Origin: Roseovarius sp. W115 | Lineage (GTDB): Bacteria > Pseudomonadota > Alphaproteobacteria > Rhodobacterales > Rhodobacteraceae | Reading direction: 5' to 3' | DNA: 64,000 nucleotides | NCBI RefSeq assembly: GCF_032842945.2 | Contig: NZ_CP146606.1 | Coordinates: 2,608,501-2,672,500 of the forward strand | Part shown: piece after piece, positions 18,779-34,860 of the stretch | Layout: each line of letters starts with the position of its first letter | Position numbering within the stretch: the stretch's first letter is position 1 | The notes under the pieces: generated by a model | The model's input: the letters and a program-made list of their open reading frames with translations, nothing else | Databases searched by the model: none | What the model was told of the DNA's origin: nothing | Translations under genes and position numbers: made by a program

Positions 18779-19909
18779 TCAATAGACAGGTTCCAGTCTT
18801 ACGTTAGCGGGCACTTGGTGTCCCTTCGATGGGATGAGCAGAAGCTGCACAAAGGCCGTGGCAGCACGCGCCGAGGCGCTCATGCGTTTGATAAAGCCAA
18901 TTGGCCCGCCCTGTTTCTTGGCCGCGTCCAGATCGACATTGGCCTTTTGCAGACGCTCCAGAAGCGGCTGCCATTTGGGGCTGTCGATATCGAGCGTGAT
19001 CGGGAAGATCTGTTTGGAGAGCTCAGAGGTTTTCGTGAAAACCTCATGTGCATACCAATCGGGATCCACACCAAGCGCCGCATGGAAGGCCGGACGCTGG
19101 TGGTCACGCACATACATCGTGGCATAGACCGCCGTCAGGAAGAACTTGATCCAGTAGACATTCTTGCCCGAGGTCAGCTTGGGATCTGTCTTCATCAGAA
19201 GGGCAAAGGCCTCGCCATGGCTGAACTCGTCATTGCACCATTCCCGGAACCATTTGAAGATCGGGTGGAAGCGGTGTTCTGGGTTCGCCTCCAGATGGCG
19301 GAAGATGGTGATGTATCGCGCATATCCAATCTTTTCAGAGAGATACGTGGCGTAGTAGATGAATTTTGGTCGGAAGTAGGTGTATTTCTTCTTCTGAGTC
19401 AGAAAGCCCAGATTCACCCGTAGACCTGCTTCGCGCAGCGCGTCGTTGATAAAGCCAGCATGTCGTGCCTCATCGCGCGCCATCAGTTGGAAAAGCTGGG
19501 TGATGTCCTTGTTGTTGCCGCGGCGCTTCATCTCTTTGTAGAGGACGCAGCCCGAAAACTCAGCGGTGCAGCTTGAGATCAGGAAGTCGATGAATTCCTT
19601 CTTCAGCTGTGGCTCCATGTTTTCCCAATCAACATGGTCCCAGTCTTCGTTCTTTTTGAAATGCCCGCGGTTCGGGTCTGCCTCCATCTGGTCAATCAGC
19701 TTGTCCCAGTCTTCGCGCACTTCGCTGACGTCGATGGCGTCAAGCTCATCAAAATCGGTGGTGTAAAAGCGCGGCGTCAACAGGGTGTTCTGCATCGCAG
19801 TCTCGGTGGCCATTTCGTTGGTGTACTGGCGGTCTTGCTCTTCAGCGATAGCCAGACCTTCTTCGACGGTGGTGGCGTCGGCGGTGTGTTTTCCGGAATG
19901 CGCATTCAT
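18779..19909 (-). CDS. acsF: Oxygen-dependent Mg-protoporphyrin IX monomethyl ester cyclase AcsF
   Basis: AcsF is a di-iron oxygenase forming the fifth (isocyclic) ring of bacteriochlorophyll with O2. The 376-aa product shows the ferritin-like carboxylate/His ligand segments EFSGCVLYKEMKRRG, MARDEARHAGFINDAL and CNDEFSHGEAFALLM. ATG 19909 is preceded by GAGGTCACGCT and overlaps the upstream ORF as ATGA. No anaerobic cyclase bchE is present in the window, consistent with an obligately aerobic phototroph. Transcribed with the puh genes. Confidence 0.96.
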   Translation of the reverse strand: MNAHSGKHTADATTVEEGLAIAEEQDRQYTNEMATETAMQNTLLTPRFYTTDFDELDAIDVSEVREDWDKLIDQMEADPNRGHFKKNEDWDHVDWENMEPQLKKEFIDFLISSCTAEFSGCVLYKEMKRRGNNKDITQLFQLMARDEARHAGFINDALREAGLRVNLGFLTQKKKYTYFRPKFIYYATYLSEKIGYARYITIFRHLEANPEHRFHPIFKWFREWCNDEFSHGEAFALLMKTDPKLTSGKNVYWIKFFLTAVYATMYVRDHQRPAFHAALGVDPDWYAHEVFTKTSELSKQIFPITLDIDSPKWQPLLERLQKANVDLDAAKKQGGPIGFIKRMSASARAATAFVQLLLIPSKGHQVPANVRLEPVY

Positions 19910-20202
19910 AGCGTGACCTCCTCTGAAAAGGAGAACTCGCAAAGCTCCATCACCTCAAAATCGCCGGTCAGGCGGGTCCAGAGCTGTTCAAGTTTGCTGG
20001 CACGAATGATGGTCGCTTCGCGCTGTTCGCGGACCACTTCACCGAACGGCGCCATGATTTCGTCGCCATGTACCTTCACCTCGTCGCCGGGATAGATCAC
20101 CGCGCCATTGTCGAACCGCACATGCGCGTGCAGGCTCTCAAAGCAGTGACTGACCTCAACCGTACAAGGTGCCCTCTCAAAGTCTTTCGTAAGCCAACCC
20201 AT
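19906..20202 (-). CDS. Conserved-looking 98-aa protein between puhC and acsF
   Basis: I recognise this as the small ORF usually found next to acsF/puhC in Rhodobacterales PGCs, but know no function. The product starts MGWLTKDFERAPCTVEVSHC and is soluble with a beta-rich pattern (HVRFDNGAVIYPGDEVKVHG, EIMAPFGEVVREQREATIIR). ATG 20202 has AGGAGAGGAGG upstream, and its TGA overlaps the acsF ATG, so the two proteins are translationally coupled. That coupling suggests a role tied to the cyclase step. This is inference from position only. Confidence 0.8.
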   Translation of the reverse strand: MGWLTKDFERAPCTVEVSHCFESLHAHVRFDNGAVIYPGDEVKVHGDEIMAPFGEVVREQREATIIRASKLEQLWTRLTGDFEVMELCEFSFSEEVTL

Positions 20203-20218
20203 TTCTTGGCCTCCTCTC

Positions 20219-20695
20219 CTATTGTGCCAAAAGGCGTGCAAACGCCCTGGCGTTATCTGCGCCGAACCCCATCAGATCGGCGCTCCACCCCGTGCTGGGG
20301 TCGTAAATTGCGATGCGTCCGGTTTCGTACCGGACAAGCGTCAGCGGGCCGTCCTCGGCCACGCGGTGTTTCGTGCGCTCGCGCTGAATCACGCGCCAGA
20401 CGCCGGAAATGAATCCGCCTTCCTCAGGGGAAAGATCGGCGATCAGCGTGCCGTTCAGTTCGGTCACCGTGGCACTTCCGGCCATGTCGCCGGTGAGATG
20501 GAAGGTGCGCTCATGCGTGATCTCACCCTTGGGCGGCACATAGGTGACGGGCTGATCCGTCACCCGGGCCCATGTCACCAGCGCCAGAATGGTCAGAACC
20601 AGCGTGCAAACTGCCACGATCAGGATGCGCGGGACAAGTTCCTTGTCATGCGATGCCTGTGGTGCGGGAGGCAGGTTGGTGTCGGTTCGGGCCAT
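20219..20695 (-). CDS. puhC: Photosynthetic complex assembly protein PuhC
   Basis: PuhC assists assembly and organisation of the RC-LH1 core. The 158-aa product has one N-terminal membrane helix (RILIVAVCTLVLTILALVTW, about 23-42), then a periplasmic domain ending STGWSADLMGFGADNARAFA, which matches PuhC. It starts 12 nt after puhB and lies in the usual puhABC order. Confidence 0.88.
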   Translation of the reverse strand: MARTDTNLPPAPQASHDKELVPRILIVAVCTLVLTILALVTWARVTDQPVTYVPPKGEITHERTFHLTGDMAGSATVTELNGTLIADLSPEEGGFISGVWRVIQRERTKHRVAEDGPLTLVRYETGRIAIYDPSTGWSADLMGFGADNARAFARLLAQ

Positions 20696-20707
20696 TCTTC
20701 TTCGTCC

Positions 20708-21345
20708 TTATTCGGCGGCGACGGTTGCGGGGCTTGGTCTGCGGGCCACTTGCGGTGTGTTGATGCGTGCCTCTGCCGCCTCGGCCATCATTTCGGCAAT
20801 GCGCTGGGCATCCGGGATGCAGCGCAGGGCGGGCTGGGTCTTGCTGATCCGCCAGGGGCGGACATGCGGCCAGCACACCAGATAGCTGAGTTTGGTGGTG
20901 CCCAAGAGGTCAAAGGCAATGGTGCCGGTTCCGGATTTGCGCAGGTCCAGATCGGCGCGGGCAATCTGTGTGTAGGGCAGGTTGAGCGTAACGGTCAGAG
21001 CAGCCCCGATGCGCATGGCGACGCGTTTGTTGGTGATGGTGTAGATCGTCGCGCGCGCCTGCACATAGCCAATGATGATCAACAAGGCCGCTGCGATCCC
21101 TCCCAGGATGATGAAGGGGAAGGAGGCGGCAAAGGCCGTGTCAAACGGCACGCGGTCAATCAGCGTGATAAAGCGCCAGGCAAAAAGCCCCACGAAATAG
21201 GCAATGACCCAGTAAAGATTGAGCGACTCGCGGGTGAGGGCCCACCAGTTGGGGCGACCCTGCCATAGGATCTGCTCGCCCTCGGGGGGCGTTCGGGCAG
21301 GCCGGGAACCGGTTCTACTGCGAAATCATCATGATCGTGAGGCAT
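20708..21345 (-). CDS. puhB: Photosynthetic complex assembly protein PuhB, frameshifted as sequenced
   Basis: PuhB is a membrane protein with a PH-like C-terminal domain that acts in reaction-centre assembly. The N-terminus (MPHDHDDFAVEPVPGLPERP) reads from ATG 21345. The rest (from about LWQGRPNWWALTRESL through TIYTITNKRVAMRIGAAL) reads one frame over to TAA 20708. The break coincides with the run of six G at 21284-21289 (C on the coding strand). A seventh base restores RPPEGEQILWQGRPNWWAL and a 212-aa protein of normal length. Probably a homopolymer sequencing error. Confidence 0.88.
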
Positions 21346-21368
21346 GCCGCCCTCCGTTTGCGCTTGGC

Positions 21369-22142
21369 TTAGCCGATGATCGGGCCAAAGCGGGCGTCAT
21401 TGCCGTAAAGCGTGCCGCCGCCGTAATAGGCCGATATTTTGTCTTCTTCGAGCTTGGTCACCTGCCGGTTCGAGGCATGTGTTGGCACGTCAGCGAACTG
21501 GTGGCCCATGATCTTGAGGACCTTCACCTTGTCCTTCCAGACCCGCACCAGCGTCATCGGGACAAGCCGCTTGCCGCCGCCGTGCTCTTCGCTGAGCTCA
21601 TATTCAAGGTAGCGGACAAGCTGTTCCGGCTCGTCGATCCAAAGATCTGTGATGGTGCCCACCGCTTCGCCGTCGGCTGCCACAACAGGCAGCCCACGCG
21701 GGTCGCGCCCTGCAGCGACGTGGAAATGTTCTGTGGCGGCCATCGGCACGATCTTGGGGTGACCATGACCATCTAGCTCGGGTTGATCTTCGCGCGGGGC
21801 CCAGGATGCGGGGCCGACGCCATCGGTCATCGGGTTGCCGGTGGGCTGGAAAGGAAAGCCGTTGCCATGGGCAGTCTTTGCCAGCGGCAGGTTGTCCCGG
21901 TCGCCGCGTTGGCCCGAGGGGACAGTCAGCTCACCGCGGCCATGTGGCAGGATAAAGGTTTTGTCCTCTGGGACGGGAAACATGCCCTGATTGGCCGAGA
22001 TATTGCCATCATCATCCTCAAGCGGATAGCCCTCGCGCATGTTCTCGCGCTGAATGTAGTAGATCAGCCCCGCGAAGAAGAACCAGAAGAGCCAAATGGC
22101 CACGCTGGCGAGGTCGAAGTTACCGAAAAATGCATTGCTCAT
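21369..22142 (-). CDS. puhA: Photosynthetic reaction centre H subunit
   Basis: PuhA caps the cytoplasmic side of the reaction centre and guides proton delivery to QB. The 257-aa product has one N-terminal membrane helix (about 10-30, VAIWLFWFFFAGLIYYIQRE), then the PRC-barrel cytoplasmic domain (RDPRGLPVVAADGEAVGTIT, RYLEYELSEEHGGGKRLVPM) and the C-terminal YYGGGTLYGNDARFGPIIG. It begins 28 bp downstream of the lhaA stop. In relatives a puhA promoter lies inside lhaA. I did not find a clear PpsR box there. Confidence 0.95.
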   Translation of the reverse strand: MSNAFFGNFDLASVAIWLFWFFFAGLIYYIQRENMREGYPLEDDDGNISANQGMFPVPEDKTFILPHGRGELTVPSGQRGDRDNLPLAKTAHGNGFPFQPTGNPMTDGVGPASWAPREDQPELDGHGHPKIVPMAATEHFHVAAGRDPRGLPVVAADGEAVGTITDLWIDEPEQLVRYLEYELSEEHGGGKRLVPMTLVRVWKDKVKVLKIMGHQFADVPTHASNRQVTKLEEDKISAYYGGGTLYGNDARFGPIIG

Positions 22143-22170
22143 GGCATCATCCTTTCCATGGCTCGGCCCG

Positions 22171-23610
22171 TCATGTCGGGAAATCGGCCAGGCCGATACG
22201 GGCCGATCCTTGTGGGTTTGTGTCGGAGGTCAGCTTGACGTGGCGCACGAGGGGTCCGAGGACCGCGAGTGTCACGAAAAGCAGAACGATTTCTGTGTGA
22301 TAGACAAATGTGTAGCCGGTGGCCGTGCTATCGAGCACCTCGCCCCATGCGCCGGATGTGGCCATCGCATTGACCCCGTCACGCAGTGCGCCGCCAAAGG
22401 CAATCGAAAGGCCCGCCGCGGTGGCTTGGGCCGCGCCCCAGGCCCCGAGTGCCAGCCCGTGACCGGCAAGGCCGCGTGCAGGCATGTTCATCGCGGCTGT
22501 GAGTGTTGAGACAGCAAAGATGCCGCTGCCCAGGCCAATAAGGCCGGCACCGGCAAAGAACATCGCTGTGGACTGCACAGGTGCGGCAAAGACCACGATG
22601 GAGAATGCGGCGACGCCCACCAGAACGCCAAGTGCCGCCAGACGGTAGGGGTTGCGCCCCTGGGTGAGAAGCCTGCCACTGAGGACAAACCCGGTCAGTG
22701 CGCCGACGGCCCAGATAGCCGTGAGTGTCGTGGTGGCTGCAACAGACAGGCCAAGCACTTCGCCGCCATAAGGTTCCAGCAGCACATCTTGCATGTTGAA
22801 TGCCATGGTGCCGAGGAAGACCACGGCCAGAAGCCGACCCGCCTCGCCGCCCTGCATCAGGTCGGCCCAGGCCTCACGGAAGCGCGGGCGGGGTGCGGCG
22901 CGTTCTTCCTTGGTCATCGGAGCCATCTTTTCCTGTTTCCAGAGCGCGATCAGGTTGAGGATGATCCCCACCATGGCCGCCCCCTGGACGACCTTCACAA
23001 GACCCAACTCGGTGAAGTCCCGCAGCAGGAAGCCCACGATGATGGCCGAGAGACCCATACCCAGCAGGAACATGACGTAAAGCAAGGCCACAACACGTGG
23101 CCGCGTGTCGGGGTCGGCACGGTCTGTGGCCAATGCCAGACCGGCGGTTTGGGTCATATGGAGGCCAAGACCAGTCATCAGGAAGGCAATGGCGGCCAGC
23201 ACTTCGCCTGCCCATGTGGGGCCTACGGCTTGCTGTCCTGAGAGCACCAGAAGGGCAAAGGGCGTGACGGCCAGACCACCCATTTGCCACAGCGAGCCGA
23301 ACCAGAGGTAGGGAATACGCTTCCAGCCGATGGCGCTGCGATAGGTGTCGGAGCGGAAGCCGAGCAGCGTGCGGAAGGGAGCAATGAGCACGGGCAGGGC
23401 GATCATGACCGCCACGATGGTGGCCGGCACCGAAAGCTCGACGATCATCACGCGGTTGAGCGTGCCTAAAAGCATGACCGTGGCCATGCCCACCGAGACC
23501 TGAAAGAGCGAAAGCCGCAAAAGCTCACCCATAGGCAGACCTTCACTGGCGGCATCTGCAAAGGGCAGGCTGCTCAACGGAAGCTGCTTAAGGCGTGAGG
23601 AGAAGCTCAT
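22171..23610 (-). CDS. lhaA: LH1 assembly protein LhaA (PucC family)
   Basis: LhaA is a major-facilitator-type membrane protein thought to deliver bacteriochlorophyll for LH1 assembly. The 479-aa product has about 12 helices and the BCD-family signatures GTLNRVMIVELSVPATIVAV, SDTYRSAIGWKRIPYLWFGS and NMQDVLLEPYGGEVLGLSV. Its ATG overlaps the bchM stop as ATGA. A second family member is encoded at 35740. Confidence 0.93.
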   Translation of the reverse strand: MSFSSRLKQLPLSSLPFADAASEGLPMGELLRLSLFQVSVGMATVMLLGTLNRVMIVELSVPATIVAVMIALPVLIAPFRTLLGFRSDTYRSAIGWKRIPYLWFGSLWQMGGLAVTPFALLVLSGQQAVGPTWAGEVLAAIAFLMTGLGLHMTQTAGLALATDRADPDTRPRVVALLYVMFLLGMGLSAIIVGFLLRDFTELGLVKVVQGAAMVGIILNLIALWKQEKMAPMTKEERAAPRPRFREAWADLMQGGEAGRLLAVVFLGTMAFNMQDVLLEPYGGEVLGLSVAATTTLTAIWAVGALTGFVLSGRLLTQGRNPYRLAALGVLVGVAAFSIVVFAAPVQSTAMFFAGAGLIGLGSGIFAVSTLTAAMNMPARGLAGHGLALGAWGAAQATAAGLSIAFGGALRDGVNAMATSGAWGEVLDSTATGYTFVYHTEIVLLFVTLAVLGPLVRHVKLTSDTNPQGSARIGLADFPT

Positions 23611-24286
23611 GCAGTCACCTCCAACGCCTGCGAGATGTAAAAGCCGGATGTGATGCGGTTCAGAGGTGTAAGCCTGCCCGGTGCGCCGGTGTCGGCATAT
23701 GCTCGGGCCAGACGTGTCGGGCTGTGCGGGATCATGGTGGGCGAGCGGTCAGAGCGCGGGAAAAGCTTTCCCGCGTACCACATGGCCATCAAAAGCGGCG
23801 TGCGGGGGGCGACAGTAAAGACAATGCGTCCCGTGGTGCGGTGCATCAGAGTTGCGAGCGATCGGGCAATATCGGCGTCGCGGTAGTAAATCAGGCTGTC
23901 CATGGCCGTGACATGGTCGAACCGGCCAAGTTCCTCGCGGAGCATGTCGCCGGTGTGAAAGGACACGCGCGGGCGCAAAGCCTCTGGCAGGCGGGATTGC
24001 GCGATGCCCACCAATGAGGGCGAGATATCCACGGCGACCACATCCGCGCCGCGCTGGGCCAGTTCCGTGGTCATTTGACCGGCACCGCAGCCTGCGTCGA
24101 GCACACGAGCGCCGCGCAAGTCATTGGGCAGGCGCGCCAGCATTTGCGCGCGCATGGCATCGCGGCCCCGACGCACGGTTTCGCGGATCTTTGAGACCGG
24201 CGCATCACTGGTCAGCCGTTCCCAGGTGCGGGTGGCTGTCTTGTCGAAATAGGTTTCGACGTCAGAGAGCGTGCGGTCGTAGCTCA

Positions 24287-24287
<1 letters not shown>
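23607..24287 (-). CDS. bchM: Mg-protoporphyrin IX O-methyltransferase BchM
   Basis: BchM transfers a methyl group from SAM to the C13 propionate of Mg-protoporphyrin IX, making the substrate of AcsF. The 226-aa product has the SAM motif ARVLDAGCGAGQMTTELA (about 60-77) and the family segments ETYFDKTATRTWERLTSDAP-like N-terminus and FTVAPRTPLLMAMWYAGKLF. ATG 24287 overlaps the bchL TGA. It sits in the conserved order bchFNBHLM-lhaA-puhA. Confidence 0.94.
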
Positions 24288-32062
<7,775 letters not shown>

Positions 32063-32118
32063 GAATTCCCTCGCAGCTCCCCTGATTGCCTTTGATGCTA
32101 GTAGGGTCACTCACGAAG

Positions 32119-32136
32119 TGTCAATTAAAATTTACA
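32119..32136 (-). promoter_or_regulatory. PpsR box upstream of bchF
   Basis: This is a perfect TGT-N12-ACA palindrome (TGTCAATTAAAATTTACA). Read on the minus strand it ends in TTGACA (32124-32119), a good -35, 57 bp upstream of the bchF ATG. A second, imperfect element TGT-N12-TCA lies at 32155-32172, with an 18-bp gap that is longer than the cooperative 7-8 bp. Confidence 0.82.
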
Positions 32137-32301
32137 CTTTGAGTTGATGGGCAGTGTAAATTAAAGCCATCACCTCCCTGAGTCGGGGCGTTCACGTTCC
32201 ATTTACCAATATTTTAAAGAAATTATTGCGTCATGATACGTTCAGATTTGTCTCAATTTAAACGCTATAACAAGGCGTTGGGCCTGATATTCATGGGTAA
32301 T

Positions 32302-32319
32302 TGTCAACATAAATTGACA
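32302..32319 (+). promoter_or_regulatory. PpsR box upstream of ppaA-ppsR
   Basis: TGTCAACATAAATTGACA is a perfect TGT-N12-ACA palindrome with an embedded TTGACA, 97 bp before the ppaA start. It suggests that PpsR feeds back on the regulator genes. The rest of the 353-bp bchF-ppaA interval is strongly AT-rich; it also has the inverted pair TATACA/TGTATA near 32373-32396 and no ORF. Confidence 0.75.
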
Positions 32320-32415
32320 TTGAATTGTTCTAAGCGCACACTGATTGCAGTTAAAATTTAAAATAATGACAGGTATACATAAAAGTGAGGTGTATATGCC
32401 TCTAGGGAGAGTTGC

Positions 32416-33219
32416 GTGGACGACCAGTCAACACACAAAGACCGAGGTCTGTCAGAGGCGCAACGGCCTGCGATCCGGTTTCTTGTTGAATCTGCGTTGC
32501 GCACCGTGATGACCAATACGGCCAATCGCGAACCGAAAACACGTGATGAATGGATAGGGCGGCTTTGCGAAGCTCTGATGTCAGAGGCGGAGTCCAGTTA
32601 TCATTCTGTCTTGGCGGCGTTGATCTCGACCGGTGTCACGCAGGAAGATGTTTTTCAGTCCTATGTGCCCGCTGCGGCCCGTCACCTCGGCGAGCTTTGG
32701 GTCAGTGACCGCGCCAGTTTTGTGGATGTCACTGTAGCGGCGTCGCGATTGCAGAGCCTGTTCCGTCAACAAGAAGGGCGCATTGCCACGCGGTGGACGG
32801 ATCGCAGCGTGCCTTTGGGGCAGTCGGTTCTGGTTGCTATTCCCGAATTTGAACAACATGCGCTGGGCGCATTCGTGGCGGCGGACAATCTGCGCCGACA
32901 TGGGCTTTGGGTGCACATGGCGATTGGTCTGAAGAACGAAGAGGTGACAGAACTTATCAATTCTCAACGTTTTGCCATGATCGGCATTTCGATTGCCACG
33001 CCAAATTCGGTTGAACAGACGACGGATTTGGTGGATTACATACGAACGAATACGAGCCATACGCCACCGATTGTTATTGGCGGTCGTATGGTGGAGGAGA
33101 ACGAAAAGCTTGTCCTGCGCACTGGGGCTGATCATGCGGTTCGCACCGCACGAGAAGCGATAGAGAAGTGTGGACTTGCGAGTGTGGCCGAAGCGTTGCC
33201 TTTCAGCGGGATAAGCTGA
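32416..33219 (+). CDS. ppaA: Cobalamin-dependent antirepressor PpaA/AerR
   Basis: PpaA (AerR) binds cobalamin and modulates PpsR/CrtJ to tune photosynthesis genes to light and oxygen. The 267-aa product has a helical N-terminal part and a B12-binding Rossmann domain. His148 in AIPEFEQHALGAFVAADNLR matches the family's cobalamin-ligating His. FAMIGISIATPNSVEQTTDL and PPIVIGGRMVEENEKLVLRT follow. The start is GTG 32416 after GGGAG. It lies directly before ppsR, the usual pairing. Confidence 0.9.
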   Translation: MDDQSTHKDRGLSEAQRPAIRFLVESALRTVMTNTANREPKTRDEWIGRLCEALMSEAESSYHSVLAALISTGVTQEDVFQSYVPAAARHLGELWVSDRASFVDVTVAASRLQSLFRQQEGRIATRWTDRSVPLGQSVLVAIPEFEQHALGAFVAADNLRRHGLWVHMAIGLKNEEVTELINSQRFAMIGISIATPNSVEQTTDLVDYIRTNTSHTPPIVIGGRMVEENEKLVLRTGADHAVRTAREAIEKCGLASVAEALPFSGIS

Positions 33220-33253
33220 TGGTGGTGGTTGGGTTTGATTTTGAGGCGAGCAG

Positions 33254-34690
33254 GTGACTCGGGAGAGACGCAAATCCGAACGGCTGCGTGCTGGCGCATT
33301 GCCAGACCCGTCCAGTGTTCAGGGTATCGTTGAGCTGGCCGCTGATTTGGCGGTTTATCTTTCGCCCAATGGAGAGGTTGAAGGGATTTCCGTCAACCCG
33401 GATTGTCCGTCTCTGGGGTGTCTCGATCATTGGGTCGGACGTGATTTCAAATCTTTCCTGACCATCGAAAGCGTTGCCAAGCTGGATGAGCGCGTCGCAG
33501 AGATGCGCGCGGATGCCAGCATGACACCACGCTGGATCGAAATTAATCACGTGGACAATGCCACGTGGGAATTCCCGATCCGCTATTCCATACATCGCAC
33601 CTATAGCAGCGACCACCTGTTGCTGCTGGGGCGCGACATGCAGCCCATCGCCGAGGTACAGCAGCGTCTTGTCTCGGAGCAACTGGCGCGTGAACGGGAT
33701 CAGCAGCGGCTGCGCAGTGAGCAGACCTTTTACAACGTGGCGCTGGAGGCGTCGGATACCGGGCTGATCATGGTTGAGCCGGAATCTGGGAAGATCCGCG
33801 ATTTGAACTCTGCCGCCGCTTTGCTCTTGGGCACAAAGGCTTCTACCCTGTCCGGATCTTCGCTCGCGCAAGCCTTTGAGGGGCGCAAGCGCGAAGAGCT
33901 TTTGGATGAGCTTCAGGATGCCGCGCGTGCAGATGAGGCCAAGGGTGTTGAGCTTATGGCTCGGCGCAACGGGCATTCGCTTCTCCTCTATCCCGATTTC
34001 TTTAGAGCCGCGGGACAGCTTTTCATGCTCTGCCGCCTTTTGCCGGTTGATGCCAATATGAGCACCAGTGCCGAGGTGGCGCAGTCCACGGCTCTTTTGT
34101 TTGCGTCAACCAGTGACGCGATTGTTTTGACCGATGCCAAGGGCATGGTGCGCGAAGCCAATGAATCCTTTCTTGTTATGGCTGACGCCGCACAGATGCG
34201 GGATATACGCGGCACATCCTTCGCGGATTATCTGGCGCGGGGGTCGGTGGACCTGAAGATCATATTGGAAGCGGCGCTCAAGAAGGGGCGGCTGAGCAAT
34301 TACGCCACCAAGATCACCAGTGTCGCCGGGACGCGGACAAGCGTCGATATTTCCGCCTCGCGTTTGGAGCATCAGGGCGGTGATTTCGGATTTGGCTTTG
34401 TCATTCGAAGCGTTGCGCCCAGTGAGATGGGTGACGGGGATGCGACTGCCGGTGCGGTGAGTGAGGACGCCATGAAGAATGTCATGGACCTTGTCGGAAC
34501 GGCCTCCTTGAAGGAACTTGTCTCTGCCACTTCCGATGTTGTGGAAAAGCTGTGTATTGAGACAGCGGTGCAGTTGACGGGCAATAATCGTGTCGCGGCG
34601 GCTGAAATGCTGGGTCTGTCACGGCAGAGCCTTTACGTGAAGCTGCGCAAGCATGGCATCATGAAAAGCGACAGTGACGATATATCCTGA
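33254..34690 (+). CDS. ppsR: Transcriptional repressor PpsR
   Basis: PpsR (CrtJ) is the aerobic repressor of bch, crt and puc genes and binds TGT-N12-ACA as a tetramer. The 478-aa product has an N-terminal PAS-like region, a linker coiled coil (about 135-158), PAS1 and PAS2, and a C-terminal Fis-type helix-turn-helix (NNRVAAAEMLGLSRQSLYVK, about 444-463). Cys260 (LFMLCRLL) and Cys434 (EKLCIETA) correspond to the redox-active pair described in Rhodobacter. Start GTG 33254. All perfect boxes seen here are plausible targets. Confidence 0.94.
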   Translation: MTRERRKSERLRAGALPDPSSVQGIVELAADLAVYLSPNGEVEGISVNPDCPSLGCLDHWVGRDFKSFLTIESVAKLDERVAEMRADASMTPRWIEINHVDNATWEFPIRYSIHRTYSSDHLLLLGRDMQPIAEVQQRLVSEQLARERDQQRLRSEQTFYNVALEASDTGLIMVEPESGKIRDLNSAAALLLGTKASTLSGSSLAQAFEGRKREELLDELQDAARADEAKGVELMARRNGHSLLLYPDFFRAAGQLFMLCRLLPVDANMSTSAEVAQSTALLFASTSDAIVLTDAKGMVREANESFLVMADAAQMRDIRGTSFADYLARGSVDLKIILEAALKKGRLSNYATKITSVAGTRTSVDISASRLEHQGGDFGFGFVIRSVAPSEMGDGDATAGAVSEDAMKNVMDLVGTASLKELVSATSDVVEKLCIETAVQLTGNNRVAAAEMLGLSRQSLYVKLRKHGIMKSDSDDIS

Positions 34691-34817
34691 TATATCAGCA
34701 GTTTATTTTCCTTACCTTGTGTGAATCTGCTCCGCTGACAACAGAAATCTGTTAAGGTCGCGGTACCATATGCCGTTTATCGCCCTGCTGCAAAAAAGAC
34801 CTTTCCCGAATCCAGAA

Positions 34818-34860
34818 TGTAAGGTTTAATTGACACTATGGGTGTCTCATTAAACCTACA
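34818..34860 (+). promoter_or_regulatory. Tandem PpsR operator straddling the bchG start
   Basis: Box 1 is TGTAAGGTTTAATTGACA (34818-34835) and box 2 is TGTCTCATTAAACCTACA (34843-34860). They are separated by 7 bp and both match TGT-N12-ACA perfectly. The annotated bchG ATG (34838) lies in the gap and box 2 lies in codons 2-8. TTGACA at 34830-34835 and TAAACC at 34851-34856 mirror the bchC promoter. Confidence 0.85.
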
